A stretch of DNA of 64,000 bases from Thiohalorhabdus denitrificans (GTDB lineage: Bacteria > Pseudomonadota > Gammaproteobacteria > Thiohalorhabdales > Thiohalorhabdaceae): positions 186,001 to 250,000 of the forward strand of contig NZ_LJCP01000008.1 in the NCBI RefSeq assembly GCF_001399755.1, given 5' to 3'. The stretch's first letter is position 1, and each line of letters opens with the position of its first letter. Position numbers and translations under genes: made by a program. This document shows, piece after piece, positions 62,099 through 64,000 of this stretch. Below the pieces are notes generated by a model that saw only the letters and a list, made by a program, of their open reading frames with translations, had not been told where the DNA came from and searched no databases.

Positions 62099-64000
62099 CT
62101 AAGGCACGTAGCAACCATAACTCACGTCGTCCGAGCCCAAGCGGTCGGCACTGGTCCGCTGCACGAAGGAATCTCCCCCGTCCGATGAAATAAACAAGCC
62201 CTGATCTATAGTACCGACATATAACCGCGAGCCGCCGCAAGTGGACACGGCCTGCCCGCTGGAGGGGGAGGCCAGCCCGCTAAAGCTTTGGCCATTGTCC
62301 ACCGACTTCGCCACCTCGGAGGTCATAGTCGCTGCGTAGACAGCACCAGAACTGTCCACGGCCACGCTTTCGGTGCGGCTCTCCGGCAATCCAGCCGCTT
62401 CGGTGCGGGTAGTAAAGGTTGCCCAATCGTCATTGGATACGGATATGCCATCACTATGACTGATATAGACGTTGGTACCGTCTACAGCTATCCCCCCTTG
62501 GGCCCCGTAAACCTTCTCCCCCGTATCTGTGAAGGTGCTACCCCCGTCGGACGATTCATCAATGAAGCCGCTACCGGTAACGGCATAAATTTGGTCACCA
62601 TCTGCGTATACTCCATCTATAAAAAGCTCTTGCAGACCATCATCTTGCGTCATGAGCCGCGCAGTACCGTCATCAGCCAACTCAAGAACACCATCGGTAC
62701 CAACATAAAGCGTGTTTCCACTTATATCGAGGTCACGTATACTCGAAATTTCCCCTAAAATTTTACCCATATTTCTTACTACGAACGTTTCTCCTTTATT
62801 ACGGGTACTAACAATAGAATCATAACCGCTGCTATTGTTAAGTTGAAAATAGAGGGTTCCATTGTCCGCTTTTACAATCTGCCGAAAAGTTCCCTCAGGG
62901 AGTCCCCTCTGTTCCCAGGTTGTGCCCCCGTCGGTGGTTTCGAAGTAGGATGGATAGGCTCCGGCCAGGATACGGCTTCCGAGGGCGGCCACGGCAATGA
63001 CGTGTGTCGAGCTGTCCCAAGAGGCAGGATCATATGAGGTAAAAGTATCTCCAGAATCATGCGATACCGATATACCATCATCAGCCCCGATATACACATC
63101 GGTACCGTTAACTTTTATATCACGAATGTGATTGCTAACCAGGCCCGGGTGGGTGGAGACAGTTCTGCTTGTAAAACTCTCCCCACCGTTGTCTGAAATT
63201 GACAGCCCCCCCTCATCAAAGTAGTACCCAGAAGACCCGGCGTAGAGCCTACCGTTACCGAGGGCAAGAGCTTTTACGTCGTTGTCTGCCAGACCATCCT
63301 CTGTGGTCCTGGTGACGAAGGTGGTTCCACCATCCGTTGATATGGAAAGCCCTTGGCTGGTCGCCGCGTAAAGGGTGGAGCCGTCGACCAAAATGTCTCT
63401 CACATTGTTAGAAACCAGTCCATCGGCTTCCGTAAGGTGGGTGAAGGTGTACCCCTTATCCGCCGACACCGCTACGCCGTCCCCGAGAGTGGCCAAATAA
63501 ACCTTGTTACCATCCAGTTGCACCGCCGATACGCTGGTACTTCCTGTTCCTTCGGGATACCGTTTTTCAAAGGATGCACCACCATTGGTGGATCCATACA
63601 GGCCCTCGTCGGTGGCTATGTAGACCTTGCTGCCCTTCGCATATATATCCTCCACACCAAGGTAGTACCCATCCTCGCCTTTTAGGGTGCGGCCCTTCCA
63701 AGTGGCCCCGTCGTCATTGCTTTTAAACAGCCCTCGCTCGGTTCCGCGGTAGAGCCGCCCATTTGAGGGGTCGAATGTGAATGCTTGGGTTGTTCCCGGA
63801 GGCGCGAAGTTGACAAATGAGTCCGGGGTTTTTCCGATCCCGCGAGATATTCCGCTGCTAGTCGAAACAAACGTGAAGCCATTATCGGAAACGGAATAGG
63901 CCTCCTCCCGTACCGCCTCCCGGTTCCCGGCGTTGTCCTCCGCGTAATAGCGCAGATCCGTATTGCCCAATCCAATCTCAATTGCACTAGCAGAACCGCC
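62099..64000 (-). CDS. Asp-box (BNR) repeat surface protein, partial
   Basis: At least 633 residues are visible on the minus strand; the N-terminus lies beyond the right end. The first residues, LRYYAEDNAGNRE, look like the end of an Ig-like domain. After that come about ten Asp-box repeats (SNDDGATWKG, STNGGASFEK, STDGGTTFVT, SDNGGESFTS, SHDSGDTFTS, TTDGGTTWEQ, SSDGGSTFTD, SVDNGQSFSG, SSDGGDSFVQ), each with strands of the type VYIATDEGLY. These form one or two beta-propellers as in sialidases and photosystem II factors. It is probably exported or cell-surface; no catalytic residues can be named. GC is lower than in neighbours. Confidence 0.8.
   Translation of the reverse strand, partial: GGSASAIEIGLGNTDLRYYAEDNAGNREAVREEAYSVSDNGFTFVSTSSGISRGIGKTPDSFVNFAPPGTTQAFTFDPSNGRLYRGTERGLFKSNDDGATWKGRTLKGEDGYYLGVEDIYAKGSKVYIATDEGLYGSTNGGASFEKRYPEGTGSTSVSAVQLDGNKVYLATLGDGVAVSADKGYTFTHLTEADGLVSNNVRDILVDGSTLYAATSQGLSISTDGGTTFVTRTTEDGLADNDVKALALGNGRLYAGSSGYYFDEGGLSISDNGGESFTSRTVSTHPGLVSNHIRDIKVNGTDVYIGADDGISVSHDSGDTFTSYDPASWDSSTHVIAVAALGSRILAGAYPSYFETTDGGTTWEQRGLPEGTFRQIVKADNGTLYFQLNNSSGYDSIVSTRNKGETFVVRNMGKILGEISSIRDLDISGNTLYVGTDGVLELADDGTARLMTQDDGLQELFIDGVYADGDQIYAVTGSGFIDESSDGGSTFTDTGEKVYGAQGGIAVDGTNVYISHSDGISVSNDDWATFTTRTEAAGLPESRTESVAVDSSGAVYAATMTSEVAKSVDNGQSFSGLASPSSGQAVSTCGGSRLYVGTIDQGLFISSDGGDSFVQRTSADRLGSDDVSYGCYVP

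Noticed and set aside
1-64000. CRISPR array, tRNA, rRNA, transposase or integrase
   Set aside because: No regularly spaced direct repeats, cloverleaf with CCA end, rRNA-like stretch or DDE/tyrosine recombinase motif was seen on either strand.

Overview
The window is high-GC DNA with gammaproteobacterial gene content: PilU, GluQ, bacterioferritin, SelO, DUF1244, sigma-54 control and flavocytochrome c sulfide dehydrogenase. Acidic proteins, many periplasmic c-type cytochromes and a probable thiocyanate-oxidising copper enzyme suggest a halophilic or haloalkaliphilic sulfur oxidiser of the Thioalkalivibrio / Thiohalorhabdus / Thiohalobacter type. The genus is an inference, not something the sequence proves. 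No tRNA, rRNA, CRISPR array or insertion sequence was seen.

Layout. 1-9,960: end of an RND pump, a hybrid histidine kinase, gluQ, pilU, an entericidin-like lipoprotein (45 aa), a P-type cation ATPase and a secreted nuclease. 9,960-14,090: a DUF1244 protein, a phosphoribosyltransferase-HAD fusion, the fccAB sulfide dehydrogenase pair and two small proteins. 14,100-28,310 (minus strand): one long probable operon with two heavy-metal RND permeases, four periplasmic adaptors, two small c-type cytochromes, an outer-membrane barrel and a TlpA-like thioredoxin. 28,499-30,676 (minus): a cysteine-less TlpA-like protein followed by a Tat-exported copper beta-propeller enzyme that looks like thiocyanate dehydrogenase (TcDH), ended by a good terminator. 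31,022-35,656 (minus): a two-component system (membrane histidine kinase plus NtrC-family regulator) and a small ConA-like protein. 35,858-37,252 (minus): an outer-membrane porin.

The most interesting result is regulatory. The TlpA-like/TcDH operon and the porin each have a sigma-54 -24/-12 promoter. Upstream of each lies a tandem pair of 15-bp dyads, GTTYCA-N3-YGRAAC, spaced about two helical turns apart. These four sites are the natural candidates for binding the NtrC-like regulator encoded between the two transcripts. I read 14.1-37.5 kb as one functional island: porin entry of an anion, oxidation of thiocyanate to cyanate plus sulfur by a copper enzyme, electron transfer to small cytochromes, copper handling by RND/adaptor proteins, and sulfide/sulfur oxidation by FccAB nearby. 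The substrate is unproven.

37,500-64,000 is a mosaic: bacterioferritin, a NavBac-type sodium channel, a TonB receptor, a PrcB-like protein, a DksA-like zinc finger, a FemAB/GNAT gene broken by a homopolymer frameshift (with its own possible sigma-54 promoter), YrhK-like and YjbQ proteins, a third RND system, an orphan HelD-like coil, a small-GTPase/roadblock operon, a kinase-like/phosphoesterase fusion, a GMC dehydrogenase operon with an unusual Cys-containing small subunit, SelO, an AspT/YidE-type transporter, a cytosine-deaminase-like enzyme, and a lower-GC Asp-box (BNR) surface protein that runs off the right end.
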